Source of the DNA: an uncultured Clostridia bacterium
GTDB taxonomy: Bacteria; Bacillota; Clostridia; Lachnospirales; Anaerotignaceae
DNA length: 21,095 nt
Assembly (NCBI GenBank): GCA_947036475.1
Contig: CAMQRG010000012.1
Coordinates: 1-21,095 of the forward strand
Reading direction: 5' to 3'
In this document: positions 21,087 through 21,095 of the stretch, in pieces
How the letters are laid out: each line of letters begins with the position of its first letter
How positions within the stretch are numbered: the stretch's first letter is position 1
The notes under the pieces: model-generated
What the model was told of the DNA's origin: nothing
What the model saw: only the letters and a program-made list of their open reading frames with translations
Database searches by the model: none
Program-made: the position numbers and the translations under genes

Positions 21087-21095
21087 AAGTAAAAA

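Overview
The window looks like a chromosomal segment of a low-to-mid GC anaerobic Firmicute, most likely a Clostridia member of the Lachnospirales type. The reasons are strong AGGAGG ribosome binding sites, a short-form HisG paired with HisZ, a PHP-type histidinol phosphatase, a SpoIID-family protein, a class II aldolase and a Firmicutes-style 6S RNA. This placement is an inference from gene content, not a taxonomic match.

Positions 1-10090 hold a complete histidine biosynthesis operon on the + strand, in the order hisZ, hisG, a methyltransferase-like gene, hisD, hisC, hisB, hisH, a small membrane-anchored protein of unknown function, hisA, hisF, hisIE and a PHP histidinol phosphatase. It runs from a promoter that overlaps a perfect 8-bp inverted repeat (125-150) to a strong terminator (10052-10090). 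Together the genes encode every step from PRPP plus ATP to histidine. Most junctions are overlaps of 1-20 nt. The only large break is between hisH and hisA, where about 920 bp of hairpin-rich repeats and one unknown gene interrupt the operon.

Positions 10100-13130 carry, on the - strand, a nitroreductase fused to an N-terminal CPCC cysteine-rich domain, and aspS (aspartyl-tRNA synthetase). A 200-bp chain of six hairpins separates them. A + strand cytidylate-kinase-like gene (13323-13925) shares a bidirectional terminator with a - strand lipoprotein (14010-16352) that combines an S-layer-homology-like segment with a SpoIID/LytB domain. Further along the - strand are a probable 6S RNA (about 16569-16794) and an LspA-like signal peptidase II (16921-17373).

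The right end (+ strand) has a class II fructose-bisphosphate aldolase, a metallo-beta-lactamase-fold protein with a HxNxDH metal motif, and a MATE-family efflux transporter. All are bounded by recognisable promoters and terminators.

The most unusual non-coding feature is a family of palindromic, modular intergenic repeats at 6163-6479, 7030-7063, 11021-11226, 16433-16521 and 18446-18573. They nearly fill the space between the stop codon of one gene and the ribosome binding site of the next. They share a GGGAC-NNN-GTCCC hairpin followed by GGTCTTA or AGGTTT, and one exchangeable hairpin module (CAAGCCCTTT/AAAGGGCTTG) occurs at two loci. In the his operon, two copies in direct orientation lie on either side of the unknown gene.
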